Shown here: one piece after another, positions 47,245 through 60,419 of the stretch
How positions within the stretch are numbered: the first letter of the stretch is position 1
Layout of the letters: each line of letters opens with the position of its first letter
Source of the DNA: Acanthochromis polyacanthus
Lineage: Eukaryota; Chordata; Actinopteri; Pomacentridae
DNA: 64,000 nt
Reading direction: 5' to 3'
NCBI RefSeq assembly: GCF_021347895.1
Contig: NC_067121.1
Location: 30,987,974-31,051,973, forward strand
Translations under genes and position numbers: made by a program
The notes under the pieces: model-generated
What the model was told of the DNA's origin: nothing
Databases searched by the model: none
Seen by the model: the letters and a program-made list of their open reading frames with translations, nothing else

Positions 47245-48660
47245 AAAAGTAAACGACTGTTAACTGACTCATTTTAAGTTTCTCTAATTAGGAATGCAGG
47301 GAGCTGTGTCGCTCTTTATTGTTATTGTGTTTGGTGGCACATTTTACATGTGTGAGAGTTAAAAGGAATAACTGCACTATATCTGCTGGCATCAGCTAAA
47401 GGCCTGGATAAAACACACTGAGAATAGCTAAACTGAGTGTTTCTGCGGGAGCACAACTTTGCATGTGAAGTTCAATTTAAATGTTACAGGAAGTGTTTGT
47501 CAGTGGGGGTCAGTTGGGCTGATGGTGACATCGATTATTTCTAATTGAGACCGATAACCGATCATTTAGATTTGCAGTACAAGTGAAAATTCTGGTGTCC
47601 AAATTGTGAATAACAAGGTCTAACATAAAACAGAAATGCCATTATTTATTTATGCTTTCCATGTGCTTCATTAGAGGAGAACTTTAATAAAAAAAAAATT
47701 CACCGGTGTTGATTGCCTAACTCATTACAGAGAGAGGCAGCTCCCTTACAGTCAAGGTAGAGCATTTAAGATCAATTTAGTTTACTGGGAACCCAATATC
47801 AAATTTTTTAATGATCCTCATGACCAGAAAAATGCTCAATATTGGAAAAGTCGATCCCCATTACTCAGCCTGGGGAAACAGTGGTATGACATCTTCTTTT
47901 GAAGTTGCTCATCCTGTTACGGAGCCTGAGTGTAACATTTTATCATCAAATAATAATAATAATAATTTAAAGAAGAAATCCGCTTTTAGCATGAAATGTG
48001 TTTGAAGCAAGTCAACATTTAGGAGGCAGTAGAGTCTTATTAAAGATGCTGCCAGTGAAACATGAAGGATTCAGTGATTTTTAGCTTCATTTATGCGACT
48101 GCTGACTGTCCTGTTCTAAAAATCTATCTTTTCTGTATCCCCTGGCTTTATTTGTTCCTGTGGAATTAAATCACTGAAGCCAGATACCTGCACTGAATTT
48201 TGTTTTTTGCTTGTGGCTTGCTGTTGTACAGTATGTTGTTATTATTTGTTAAGAAACCCCTCACCACTGCCTCTAGCCTCATCCACTATGCAAGGCTAAA
48301 TAGCAACTCTCAGACATAAATTGGCTCACATATATCCACATTTTCTGCGGTCCTTCCCTTCTGAGACATCAAAGACAGGGAGACGCAATTAAAGAAAACA
48401 TACAGACTGTGCCATACCACTGTACTAATACTTTCCGTGTCTCTATTAGCCAAGGACTGATTCTGTATTCTGAGCTCAAACCAATTACGTATTCTTTTTT
48501 TTGCTCCTTCTCATGGTGTATTTATGAACTGATGTAACACTTTAAAGAATGTATCAGTTTATTCATGGATATATAATGTTCACCATTCACTTGAATTAAT
48601 TACTGTTTTCATCATCAGTTAATCTTTATTTTTTTAACCCCATTTAATCCTGTACTATGC
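47245..48660. other. intergenic, nothing recognised
   Basis: AT-rich with an (AAT)n run near 47950. No exon or named element was seen. Confidence 0.5.
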
Positions 48661-48689
48661 AGTTTCTATTAAAAAAAAATCTTCCCCCC

Positions 48690-50190
48690 ACCCCCTGGAG
48701 GTTTTTTCCCTTCTATTGCTTTTCAGCATTGAATTATGGTCAATTTAATTGGTCTATTTTGACAACAATTTGCAAAAAAAGATTATTTAATTTCAGCTAA
48801 TTAATAAACACGCTCCGCTTAAAACATCCCCCGCCTTATATATATAGTACCTCTAAGTGCAAGAAATAATAATATATACTGGACGATACACCTACAAAAT
48901 GATACAAAACAGTCAGGTCAAGGTCATACACCCCAAAAGGCACATCTACATTACCAACAGGCTTAGTGTGCGCAATATGAATGAAATCCCTCAAGTAGTT
49001 TCAGAGATATGCTCCGGAAACCAAAAAATATTTGGAGTGCCTCACTATGACCTTGAAAATCAGGTCAAGGTCATACACCCCAAAAGGCACATCTATACTA
49101 TATAGAGATGGCCTGGGTGCAATATGAATGAAATCCCTCAAGTAGTTTCTGAGATATGCTCCGGAAACGAAATGCGGACGTACGTACGGATGGACGGACA
49201 TACGGACGGACGGACGGACGTGCCCACTCCAATATCCCCCTTCGTGCCTACGGCCAGCGGGGGATAAAAACATAAAACATAAAACAAGTGACTGCATAAC
49301 TACGTCCCCTTCGGGTCAGTTTTCACATGCTTCTTTGCATCAACTAAACACATGTCTCAGTCAGTCTTAGACATCTAAACACTGTAAGTTTACCCCACTT
49401 TGCAAAACTGCTCAAGCTCTGTCAGGTAGCACAGAGATTGTGAGTCATTTTTGGGGCCAGCTGCAAGCAGACACACATCATGATGCTGCCGCCACCATGC
49501 TTTACAGTGGGAACAGTGTGTATGTTTGGTGTCAAGTCTGATGACCGAAAAGCTTAATTTTGATGTCATCAGTTGACTTCAGTGACTCCCACATGCCTTC
49601 TGGAGAACTCAAGGTTTCATATCAGCTTTTTTCAACAGTTTCTTTCCATCGTCCCCTGATACTGGCTGACTGACTGGTGAAAAACCAGCGACAGCCTCTC
49701 CAATCTCAGCTGAAGAAGCTTGTAACTCCTTTAGAGGAGTCATAGGTGTCACACAGTCGCACAGTTGTTGAAGACGGCCTGCTCCAGGCAGATTTCTTCT
49801 ATTCCTCAATCATGGATTTAACTGTACTAGAAGGGAGATTTAGCGGCTTAGAAATATTCTTGTATGCATTCTCTGTATTATGCTTTTTCAATAACCTTTT
49901 CACAGATTTGCTTGGAGTGTGCTTTTGTCCTCATTGTGCAGTTATATCCGAGAGTACTGATTTACAATGACTGGACCTTCCGGAAACAGGTTTTTATACC
50001 ACACGCACTTGAGACACATTCACTGCAGTCAGAAAACCTCCATTCCACTGTGTGACTTTCAGCACCAACTGGCTTTACTTGTGTTAAATTAGGTGTGTCA
50101 TTTGAAAGGGAGTGAATACGTGTACGATCACTTATTTTATGTTTTACTTTTTCTGGGTAATTTCTAGTAAAAAAAACCAACAAAAGACAA
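48690..50190 (+). mobile_element. old DNA-transposon family copy, interrupted
   Basis: 'ggaggttttttcccttctattgcttttcagcattgaattatgg' at the left resembles the ends at 22550 and 25300. The stretch at 49737-49990 ('gaggagtcataggtgtc...ggcctgctccaggcagatttcttctattcctcaatcatggattta') matches the family fragments at 20728 and, inverted, 24739-25090. The 147-bp tandem repeat block at 48914-49266 lies inside it. The coding capacity is lost. Confidence 0.5.
48914..49266. repeat. 147-bp tandem repeat with (GGAC)n end
   Basis: CAGGTCAAGGTCATACACCC begins at 48914 and again at 49061, a period of 147 bp (49 codons). The second unit ends in 'atgcggacgtacgtacggatggacgg' and a GGAC run (49187-49218), then CCACTCCAATATCCCCCTTC. 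Both units keep the same plus-strand frame (QVKVIHPKRHIY ... MNEIPQVVSEICSGN), with a stop in the second unit. The family is unnamed here. Confidence 0.75.
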
Positions 50191-50259
50191 AAATTGCCCA
50201 CCATTCAATGATTAAAAAAGCCACAAAAGGGAATAAAGATCCAAGGGGAGTGAGTTCTG

Positions 50260-51020
50260 TAGAAAAATGTTCAAGATATAGTGAGAAATTCTGGTCATGA
50301 TTCCCCTACTGAGTGCAAAGATAGCCACTATTATCTTTGCACTCAGCATCCAAGTTCATTTACACATTTATGCTGTTTAAAATCGATGCGAAACAGCCCG
50401 AAGTCTGTAAAAGCGGCCCAGAAAATGGCAGTAAAAGGCAGAAAGCTGTTTTGCTGTGTGGATTACTCTCCACCCAGCAGCTGCAGCTCTGAGGAGCCAC
50501 TACTCTCAGTGTGACACAGGACACACTCCAGCAGCTTCTCCAACTGTGTTTGCATTCACTGACGCTGTGATGGAGCCGTGCTGCTGAGACTGGACAGACC
50601 CACAGGAGGGCCGTAAAAGACATCTCCACTGGCCTTTTTATTAGAAGGACTCACTAAACAGTCCACACACACACACAAACTTGCAGATGTACAATGACGA
50701 TTAAACTAGAAGCATGGAGAAAGTGCTCCTAAATGTCCAATTTGTTTAAAAGTAGACGCATTCCCTGCTGTTGCAAACATGTGACCAATGTGTTTACCGT
50801 ATAATGACATTTCCCTAAAAGCTGTCTGTGGCTAAATAAAGAAAATGGCATTTTTACTCTCTTGTTTCACAAGAGAATAAACCGTGGGAGTTGATGTTTG
50901 TTTCCAGCTCGGCAGTTTTAATATGTTTTCAAAAAAGTGATTTTAAATGATATGTGTGTAATTCGGTTCTCTCTGTGATGTGGCTCACATGAACTTACTC
51001 CTGGTGTAGCTGTGCTATAA
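50260..51020. other. intergenic, nothing recognised
   Basis: No coding or repeat signal was recognised apart from a short CA run near 50667. Confidence 0.45.
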
Positions 51021-51025
51021 CTGCA

Positions 51026-51536
51026 TTAACCCTCCTGTTGTCCTCATTTACAGGCACCAAAAAATATTGTTTCCTTGTCTGAAAAAAATCCAAAAATTCA
51101 CCAAAAAAATCCCCCAATTTTCTGAAAATCTGCAAAACCTTCAGGAAGAACATTCCAATAATTCCTTAAAAGTTGTATTTTAAAAGTAATCCCCCAAATT
51201 TGACAAGAAACTTTTTGTAAATATTTTCAAAAAAATGAGTAAAAATCTTTTTAAAAAATCCTAAAAATATCTAAAGTGATTACATACATACTCACATATT
51301 TTCTTTAAGAAAACCAAAATCTGGCGAAATTCGCTGGCTTTTGGTTGATTTTTTTGTGAATGTTCTTAAAGAAACATTTTTAACATTTCTTTTTTTCCAC
51401 TAAAAAATGTTCAAAGATTTCCCAAAAATGTTGAAAATGTGGACATCAGAAGTTTCACTGTGAAAATATATATTTTTTCCACATTTTCAAACTTTAAAAC
51501 GGGTCATTTTGACCTGCAGGACAACACGAGGGTTAA
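51026..51536 (+). mobile_element. TTAA MITE family, complete reference copy
   Basis: This is the cleanest copy. It has TTAACCCTCCTGTTGTCCTC at 51026 and AGGACAACACGAGGGTTAA ending at 51536, 511 bp in all. The inverted ends share about 15 of the first 16 bases inside TTAA. Internal order: AT-rich left arm, a central inverted repeat 'aaccaaaatctggcgaaattcgctggcttttggtt' written in two halves around 51318, then 'ccaaaaatgttgaaaatgtgg'. Confidence 0.88.
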
Positions 51537-51539
51537 TAT

Positions 51540-52685
51540 GAATGTGAACAGGAAAAACGCACTTGGCTCATTGTCGACAGACTTTACACTTTTATGACTC
51601 CTCATTCAGTTAAATTTGCAAGCTTGTTTCAAAGGAGTAGGATTCTGTTGTAACACTGAGCAGATACAAGCACACACCGAGTCCAGACTTGGCTTTTTCT
51701 CTGGAGTCCTTCCTGCAGGCTCCACTGGTGCATCCTAAGAAGAGCTGCATACAATTGAAAGTAACCATCTTTGACAAAAAACCCTCCAGGTATCCATTCT
51801 TATACGATGCTGCAAACAAAGCAGTGGTGGCATGGAGGAAATGCCACACTGTGTGCTGCCGCCAGCCAACGTGAGCTCTTCTGCGACCCTGTCAGCTCAC
51901 ATATGATGGCTTGCCTTGATGCTTCTCAGGATAATATAACTCAACAAGAGCAGAGCCAGAGCACTCGTTATGTGGGACACTTCATGCTGCTGTTGTACAG
52001 CACAAGTGCCCAAACAATCGCAGCAGAATCACAAATCTGTTTTGTTCCAGCTTGTTTGCTGTTCTTCAGCCACACAGAGATGGGTTTTCTCAGCAGAGCA
52101 GTGGAAGGTACAGGGAAGAATTTAATATGTGCAGAAAAAAACCTTCAACAGGCTGGAAATGTTTTTTCATGGTAAAACAACATTGCCTGTGATTTAGATT
52201 ATTTAGCTGGCAGAGGCAGAAGAAGTAACAGAAACTGTAATATTTCCAGTCCCTTGAACCAACCTCCAAGAGGTAATTCCCTCAGTGCTGCATTACAAAT
52301 TAAATGGAGCAAAAGAGACTGAACAAAACAACCCTTGGTGGGTTGAAGTTATGAGAGGTTGCCATTTTCCAAAGACTTTATTACAGCTGCCTTTCACCAC
52401 TGAGCTAATATTTTATAGTTTAGAGAAGGTGTTGCATCCTTAAGTCAATCAGAGATTGTCATTGGGACATTTACTTCTTTTTTTAAGCCTATCTTTAGTT
52501 TTACTTTGAATTTTTATTGACTTAAAGACTTCTACTACTACTACTTGCAAGTTGTGAGGTGGGATCTTCATGGATCAGATTTGTTTTCCACCACCCATAG
52601 ATGCTTGATCAGACGGTGATATGGGGAATTTAGAGTCAAAGCCAACACTTGAAGTGTAGCCTTTGGGTACCCTCTCTCTAGCATT
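51540..52685. other. intergenic, nothing recognised
   Basis: No supported gene was seen. Open frames near 51600-52175 have no recognisable family features. Confidence 0.45.
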
Positions 52686-52688
52686 GTG

Positions 52689-53053
52689 TTAACCCTCCTG
52701 TCGTCTTCGTTTATGGGCACCAAAAATAGTGTTTCCTTGTCTGAAAAAAATGCAAAAATTCTGCAAAAAAAATCCCCAAATTTCAGAAAATTTGCAAAAC
52801 CTTGCAAATATTAGAAGAAAAATCAAACCAAGAAAAATCAACCAAAATGCAGCGAAAATCGCTGGATTTTGGTTGATTTTTTGTGAATGTTCTTAAAGAA
52901 AAATTTTTGGAACACTTCTTTTTTTTCCACCAAAATGTTTGAAATTTTCCCAAAAATGTTGAAAACAAGGACATCAGAAGTTTCACCATGAAAATATATA
53001 TTTTTTCCCACATTTTCAAACGTTAAAATGGGTCAATTTGACACCAGGGTTAA
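52689..53053 (+). mobile_element. TTAA MITE family copy with internal deletion
   Basis: TTAACCCTCCTGTCGTCTTC at 52689 and CCAGGGTTAA at 53053 bound a 365-bp copy. It lacks most of the left arm but keeps the central palindrome and the 'gacatcagaagtttcac' arm. The right TIR is shortened. Confidence 0.8.
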
Positions 53054-53499
53054 TAATCAAGCTCGGAGTAGGTTGCTATTGGTTTCCAGTGGTATAAAAT
53101 CCGGTTGTTTGTTTAATTCTCCGTCCCCCATTGAGGCCGACATCCCCTGAATCTTGGCTTTTCCACTACCAGTGTTTGAGTTCCCGTTTCTGCTGGGTTA
53201 GGGTTGCAGGAGCAGGGCACTGGTAAAACACACTGGCGTCCTTTATCTCACAGTCGCAATTGCAGTGAAAGCTCCAGATAATGCTAAAAACACAAAAGAA
53301 ATTATTCAAGAAATCATTCATTCACCGACACCACAGAAGTCACAAGCAAAGCTACACGCAAGCTAGTGAAGTTTCCGACAACGTGGTGCACAATGTTCTG
53401 CAAACAATCAATTGTCTCATAAAAGCATGCACCATATATTTTATAACCATAACGCCCACAAAAGCCAGAAGCTTAGCCACTAAAACAAACTTAATTAGA

Positions 53500-54335
53500 A
53501 TTTTCAGCTGGGCTTATACTGATTGAAACAGGAAACAGGATACAACAGACTGACAACATAACATGGGGCGCACACTCCAAGTCTGCAGGGACTCGGAAAA
53601 GGGTGCTTACGTGATATCCGGTCGAGTGATACGTCAAGTGATGGCAAGTGGAATCATTAACTCCTCTACATAGGCTCTTTGTCATGTTCCTCAAATCCTG
53701 AACATTTGCAGCTTGGCAGGGAGCGTTATCCTGCTGTAGGAAACCTCGTTTATCGGGGAATACTGCTGCCATGAAAGGATGTTTGTGTTCTTCAACAATA
53801 GTTTGGTAGCTGCAGCGTGTCGGAGTTTAATCCACATGAATGTCAGGATCCAAATTTCAGAGCATCACACTGCCTCTACCGGCTTATCTTTGTTCTATCT
53901 CTTCCTGAGGTAAACAATGCACATGCCACCCATCCATTCTCCTGATTCAAAAGTAAACTGATTCATCAGTCTAGATAGCCTTGTTCCATTGGTCAATCGT
54001 CCACTTCAGATGCTCATGTGTCCACTGGAGGCATTTTAAGCAGTGGATAGATCAATTCTTCCTTGGACCAGTTTTTGTAGCTACTAACCACCGCATAGAT
54101 GGAACATCCCACAACACCTGCTGTTTCATAAACTCCCTGTCTCATTCTAGCCATCACAATCTGGACCTTGTCAGAGTCACTTACATTCTCTCGCTGCCTG
54201 TTTTTCTTGTTTCCATCACATCAACTTCAAGAACTGACTGTTCATTTGCTACCTAATATATCCCACCCTTTGACAGGTGCCACTGTAACGAGATAATCAA
54301 TTACATTCGCTTCATCTGTCAGAGCTTGTGACTGC
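53500..54335 (-). pseudogene. decayed Tc1/mariner element (minus)
   Basis: The minus strand at about 53770-53690 reads FPDKRGFLQQDNAPCQAANV then QDL, the second catalytic Asp block (LQQDNAPCH) of Tc1 transposases. The 54230-54335 end resembles the common fish Tc1 terminus with ATTCGCTTCATCTGTCAGAG. The reading frame is broken. Confidence 0.7.
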
Positions 54336-54339
54336 TGGT

Positions 54340-55030
54340 GTGCTTTACTGCATGATACAAAGTTAAAAAATGTGTTGAGTTTGTTCTACCAGGCGTAAAA
54401 TCCATGACTAATCGCAGTCACAAGACTCCATAGCAGTTAGCTCATTACTTTGTTTTTGTAATTCAGATAAACCTTGATTTATTTCAGAGGGTGACTTCAC
54501 TAAATCTCTCTGTAGATCACTGGTTTACAACGTTTTCATGCCTGGTAATGGCTTCTTAGCACAGGCTACACATTTTCTCTGAATTTTAAGCAACTGATGA
54601 GTAATGATCCCTTTTCTGTGTAATTCTTTTAAATGTCATTTGATTTTTAGCAGGATTACACAAAAACTAAGGGGCCCTGAATCCATTCTTAGTCGTTACA
54701 AACATTGTCAGATTAGCGTTTGGTCTAGGAAAAGGATACACTCTCTGAGAGCCATTCCACCTTTATTAGTGTTTTGGAGCCCTGAAGAAGTGCAGCTCTC
54801 TACCGTTTGTCAGAAATTTAGGAATGTAATTTAGCTCTGCATAAATGCTGATAGCATGGCTCTACTGTGACTGTTTTGGTTGGTTTGGTCTAGAATGAAA
54901 TAGCTTGAGAAGTATTTAATGGACTTTAGAAGCCGAGTCCTACCTTGCTGATCTTGTAACCATGAGAACGACCCTTTATAGTATTGTGTAAAATGTCTCA
55001 TGATCAGACTACCATTAATCTGATGCATGC
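54340..55030. other. intergenic, nothing recognised
   Basis: No exon, RNA gene or repeat was recognised. Confidence 0.45.
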
Positions 55031-55035
55031 ATTGA

Positions 55036-55375
55036 TTCAGTTCAGTTCAGTTTTATCTATAGCGCCAATTACAGGTCAAATTGCCTCAAGATGCTTTACA
55101 GAACCCTGAACCTGCACCCCCCCTAAGGTGACAGTAGCAAGAAACACACCCTTTTAACAGGGCAGAAACCTTGACCAGAACCCGGCTCTTTATATGGGGG
55201 GACCCATCTGCTGCTGGCCGGCGGGTTGAGAGGGACAGGAGGGACAGAAGAGGTAGAGAGGAAGAGGGGGAGATGGAGGGATGGGAGAAGAGAAGGGTGG
55301 GGAACAAGGAACATCTAGCACACAGTTGGATATATGCATGATAAGCTAGATGATACATACAAGCTAACATCGAAA
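55036..55375 (+). repeat. common fish 'TTTTATNTATAGCGCC' repeat
   Basis: 'ttcagttttatctatagcgccaattacaggtcaaattgcctcaagatgcttta', then 'acaccctttta-acagggcagaaaccttgaccagaac' and the purine-rich 'gggttgagagggacaggaggg', follow the order of a widespread teleost interspersed repeat. The class is not certain. Confidence 0.7.
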
Positions 55376-58075
55376 CTGATTCATAAGTTTACTGTTATGG
55401 TGTACGGCTCTGGCATTAAATATATGACATGTATAGCTGGTAAGTAAAATTTAAACAGTGTGTAGGTGAACATATCAACTATAGTGAGGGTGATGCAGAG
55501 TAGACTGGTGGAAATGGGCAGCTGGAAACAGTGGGCTGGAATTAGAGAAGGGCTACAACATCTTTTGCTGATCTCTTCAGATCAAATTATCAGGTCGTCT
55601 GTTGCTTTTGTTTATCACAAAATAGCCATGCAAATCATTCATATGAACTATATATTGTGTTTACTGCAAAATAGCAAATGCTAAAATAGCGAAGATTATT
55701 GCTCCTAAACATCTGCATTAGTTCCATACGTTACCATGCTGACATTTCACGCAAGTACAATCTTACAGACCTGCCTGCATGACTGTTAACTTGCATAATT
55801 TTTCGACCATCTTACTACCCCTTGTTGCCATTTCGTAGTTCTAGGAACTCCAGTTACAGCAGTATTTATCTATGAAGATAGATTTTGATGTTTCCATATA
55901 CAAGATTTTATCCATGAACCAGTACAGTCCACAGTAGAGTCCAAAGCATTGAAAAATGGCTTTCCTAATAGCGGATACTTCCAGTGAAGTATGTTGACAG
56001 CGAGGTCTGTGGACTATCCAGAGAAACAGGGGCGATGGAAAAACAAGATTAATGACAAACACAAAACTATCTGCATGGATTGGCACCGCCAAAGGTAAGC
56101 GAGAGAACGTTACTTCTAATATGTGTGAAGCAACCCTGTACCACAACAAATCACACTGTGACGTCGGTTTTGTGGTCACAGTGTTTTAAAATGTCACAGC
56201 ATTTCATGAACCTTCATGGAAACTGTGTTAATCTTACGCTCCAATGCACAAACGAACCCTCCCCTTGAGCCCAAATTTAAGAAACGCCACGCTGACCCGG
56301 CATAATGTTGAGGGAGTCTCGTCATAATCAAAGCTTTTTGTCTCAGTCAGCCTGACACAGAAGCCCAATTAACACTTAATGGAGGCACCAATAAGAACAG
56401 GGTCAGTTTCCAGCTGGGAAGTATTGGAGCCCCTGCTTTGGGATTAAAAGCTGTGATTGAATTAGACACCAGCACAGAGGGAAGCAGAGTTATAGTGAAG
56501 GCGGGGGTGCAACATAGTCATACTGGCCAAAATGGTGAGCGTTTTACCCTCTGACAGCAGCTCTGATGTTGATTTATGGCTCAGAGAAACTCCCGTTCCG
56601 CCCCTTGCTTCTCTCTAAATGTGTTGTGTAGGATGTTTTTCATTGAGCTGATGCATTCGCTAAGCAATCCTCAGCGTATCAAATATTTTCTCACCTATTC
56701 CCTGTGCACATGCGGGAATATTCTTTTAAAAGCGCCTGTCTTACTAATTACGCTTTGAGGTCGCAGTGGATTAAATACTCATCTGAGCTTTAAGAATTAA
56801 AAGACTTTTGTGGTAGCCTGAGAACACACCTGATGACCCACCACCTGTGCATTCAGTATCAAATAACACGAGTCACTTAAAATACAGCAGGAGCATCTGT
56901 TCACACACTGAGATAATTTTAACCCGATTTTCATTCTCTACTAACGAGTGACTGTAAATGTGATGAAATAAGATGTAACAAGTGCTGATGAAGCACTGCA
57001 GTTTGGATTAGGCTCCCAGTGAGCACCACCCAGGATTTCAACATGATGTTTTTAGATGAAAAATGGGTGAAGATCCTTTTTTTGGGCCCTTTTTTCAACT
57101 AAAATGTGACTCCAATTAGTGTCTCATTAATTTGATAATTTTGTTGACCAGTGAAAAGGTATTTCTCCAAAGTCATAAGATTGCACCAGGATATAAATTA
57201 AACACATTTAATGTTTTATCTAAAAATACATCCATACGGAACAATACAGCATATTGTGAATAAGAAGACTCCAGGGCATTCTAATAGTAAAATAAAGAGC
57301 TGCACTTACTGCTGTAATGCATGCATAAATATTTCAAGTTTCATCTTTAAATACAACAAAGGTAGTTGAAGCTCAGCAGTTTAGGATGCAGATTAGTAAC
57401 AACAAGTTAGTGGGTATATAATTGCTGCTTGGGTCGTTTGCATTGCATTTGCTCTCCTTGCTAGATTTTTTTGTAGTTGACAAGCAATGACAAAATGCTT
57501 TTTCGTACATTAGTATATGAAAATTTTTACTCTTGCTAATCCTCGTGCAATATGGCATCAATGTGTAAATCAGTGAGTCCGTATCTTCTCACTAATTAAA
57601 TTTAAATAATGGAGATAAGATAAGAAGACAGCAACACATGGTAAATATTACCTTGATGTTTTCACTCGTTTAGCAGAAAGAGACAAGGTTGCAATGAGGA
57701 TGCAAGGGGGCTGGTTTGAATCCTGGTCACAATTTGCAGCATATAAACTAACTATATTTGCTGTCATGAAAAGAAACAATGCTCTCTCATCTGTAATTTT
57801 CTGTATTAGAAAAATCGCAACGCAACATAATGCGGCATCTACTTACTGCTACTGTTTCACTATTAAATGCATTAATCAGCTAATAAAACTTGACTTGTGG
57901 GATCATTTTTCATCATCTTACTGGTTAATTAAAAGCCCCTGTGCTGATTTCACATACAAATGTGTTTGGCCTTGTCCTCTCCATGGGCTCACTGCTTATG
58001 TTTTATCAGTGTTCTGAAAGATAACACGCATTAAAGTACACCAATTAGACACAAAATTGAAGATCTCGTTAGAAT
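55376..58075. other. intergenic, nothing recognised
   Basis: This 2.7-kb stretch holds no supported gene. 56240-56780 looks unique and could be host regulatory DNA. Confidence 0.4.
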
Positions 58076-58079
58076 GCAA

Positions 58080-58455
58080 TGTTCTGCTGGTAAACCTTGA
58101 ATCCTGGCCTTTATGCGGATGTAACTGACACATACCACCCACCTAAACATGGCAACAGTGCTCCCTGATAGCAGCATCTCCCAGGTGAACAATGCACACT
58201 GATATGCTGCAAAAACTACTCAGGAACAGCTTTAGAAACACGACATAGTTGTGCATTCGCTTGGCATCCAAACTCCCCAGATCCCAGTCCGAAAAACATC
58301 CAAGAAATGCACCGGAGAAGGTCCACGGGCAACCCAAGAGGACAGAAAAGATCTGCTGCTACAATATTGGTCCTGTGTCCACGTTCTGATGGCCCAGAGC
58401 GGTTTCGGTGGTATGAAGAGGTGGTTTAATGTTGTGGCTAATCGATCCAGACAGA
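58080..58455 (+). pseudogene. 3' part of a decayed Tc1-type element
   Basis: 'tggcaacagtgctccctgatagcagcatctcccaggtgaacaatgc' corresponds to the FPDGS...FQQDNAPCH block. 'cttggcatccaaactccccagatcccagtccg' corresponds to WPPNSPDLNP, and 'gaagaggtggtttaatgttgtggctaatcg' is the element end. Frames are broken. Confidence 0.65.
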
Positions 58456-58459
58456 ACCA

Positions 58460-60200
58460 CGCAACAGCTTTTCATATTCAGCAATCACTAACTAAATGTA
58501 GACTCTACACCGTATTAGTAGAGACAGAGTTTTTGTCAAATTCAGTGAGTATCCCCTCAAAGTCTGCTATTGTCAATCTTGTGTGCGTTGTAAATAGCAA
58601 ACAAAATGGCTCGGAATGATCCACGAAACATTAATTCAGGGTTTCTTTTGTGCTCATACACAAACGTGAGGATTCAGGAAGGTAGAGAGGGTCGGTAAAT
58701 CTGAATTCTATCTACCACCACTTCAAGTTGCATGCTAACAGTAGCATAGAAACTCAATGATAACATGCTGATGCTAAGCGGTGTGTTTGCCACACATGCT
58801 AGCATGAAAATGTCTTCCACTTAGCGCAGTAGAGAAAGTATAACCAAGCATAAGCACGATTACACACAGGAAAACTACTTTTAGCCAGGCTGTGTTTTCT
58901 TTCAGAGCACCACATTTAATTAAATCTAACAATCAATAACAACCTGTTACTTACTTAAGCATAACTTTAAGAAGTGGCTCATTGTGAATCAACGTCAGCA
59001 CTGCTCTTATCTTCTTGTACCTTAAACAAGAAAATTCGTTAGTGCCTTTGATTGATTTAGATTATATTTAACAGAAATGTCAATACTCTATCTGCAGTAT
59101 ATGTGCATTTACTAGAATGTAGGATATATTAATGGACATAATCTGCTATAGTTATCAAATTATAGCAGGTCAAGGGACTGCTGATGAAAATTAACCTATT
59201 TGAACAATCATTACCGAATATTGTCTCTTTTCAAATAATTAATTTGGAACTGAAATGGGGACTGTCATGCAGCTGGCAGGCATATATTAAAAAAAATAAG
59301 GTATTGATAAACTGAAAGTAGAACGACGAAGTTGAAAATGAAAGATTAGTAAAGTGATCACAATTCTGAACCAAATTTTCTGGCAATCTCTCCAATGCCT
59401 TACTTATATTGAGGCATTTCACTGAAATAATTACCATTTTATTTAGAGAATAATCCGACTCACTGGGTTTAGATTGTAAGTATAATTCTGCCACTGGCTG
59501 CCCATATCAAGTGGCTTCGTCCTCTCATTCCACTATCTGTCTTATTACTGTTAACAACCTCCAAGCAGCAACATCTCACACGAAAAATGTCATGTTTTTC
59601 CTAAGATTTGATTTGTGCATTAAGGCAGACCTGCTAGTTTTTTTTGCTGGTAGATTATCTATTTCTTTGTATTTGCAAATATTCCAACAAAACAAGCCAA
59701 AGCTGCATCCTTTGCTTAGCTCCCCCCAGGAGGACTGCAATTAGCTGAAAGAAATACAAACAATCCAGAGATTTTTATGTATTTTTTCACTTACAGAAGA
59801 ATGGTAGTGTGGTGCAGTCAGACTACTGTTCTTTGCAGAATGGTCTGCCCAAATGAGACTAGTTAGAAGATGGGATCATGAATGTCTTAGTGTTGTCACA
59901 TTGTGAAAAGCTATAAACAAGAACAAAAAAGAAAGGAAAATATGTGAAACATTTTTTAAGCAGTGGTCCATATTTTTAAAAAATATTTACTTCATATTAA
60001 TACATTGATTTTTTTTTATTGCATCTGCAGACGCCCTCTCTGCAACTGTGATTTTTCTGTCCCCCTATGGACCCTATACACATTCAGACCACAGGTTTCA
60101 GGGTCAAAGCAATCTCAACCTTCAGTTTCACACTGTAGCAATACGAGGGACTTTCACAGAAAGTAATAGAACGGAGAATGACAAGGTATAGACTCAGTAG
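58460..60200. other. intergenic, nothing recognised
   Basis: AT-rich unique-looking DNA upstream of the neuromedin receptor gene. No exon or named repeat was seen. Confidence 0.4.
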
Positions 60201-60217
60201 GACTCAATGATTGCAGT

Positions 60218-60242
60218 ATGTGTGTGTGTGTGTGTGTGTGTT
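60218..60242. repeat. (GT)n microsatellite
   Basis: About 12 GT units lie upstream of the probable nmur1 first exon. Confidence 0.9.
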
Positions 60243-60360
60243 CGCCTGAAAAAGCGGGAGGGGGAATGAAAGGTGGAAATAACTTGAATTGGAGCAGAGA
60301 AATGGGAAAAAAAGAAACGGTGGATATGGACATGATGCTCTGGTGGTGAGGAATGAAAAG

Positions 60361-60405
60361 AGGGAGAGAGAGAGAGCGAGCGAGAGAGAGAAAGAGAGAA
60401 AGAGG
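60361..60405. repeat. (GA)n purine-rich tract
   Basis: A GAGA/GCGA run lies about 190 bp before the probable first-exon donor. GA tracts are common in promoters, but no more can be said. Confidence 0.75.
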
Positions 60406-60419
60406 TGGAGTGAACACCA

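Noticed and set aside
48914..49266. CRISPR-like array
   Set aside because: Only two long direct units without spacers, in a vertebrate genome.
49001..49297. 98-codon minus-strand frame over the 147-bp repeat
   Set aside because: It is the antisense of a tandem repeat with GGAC run. Similar peptides arise wherever this repeat is translated.
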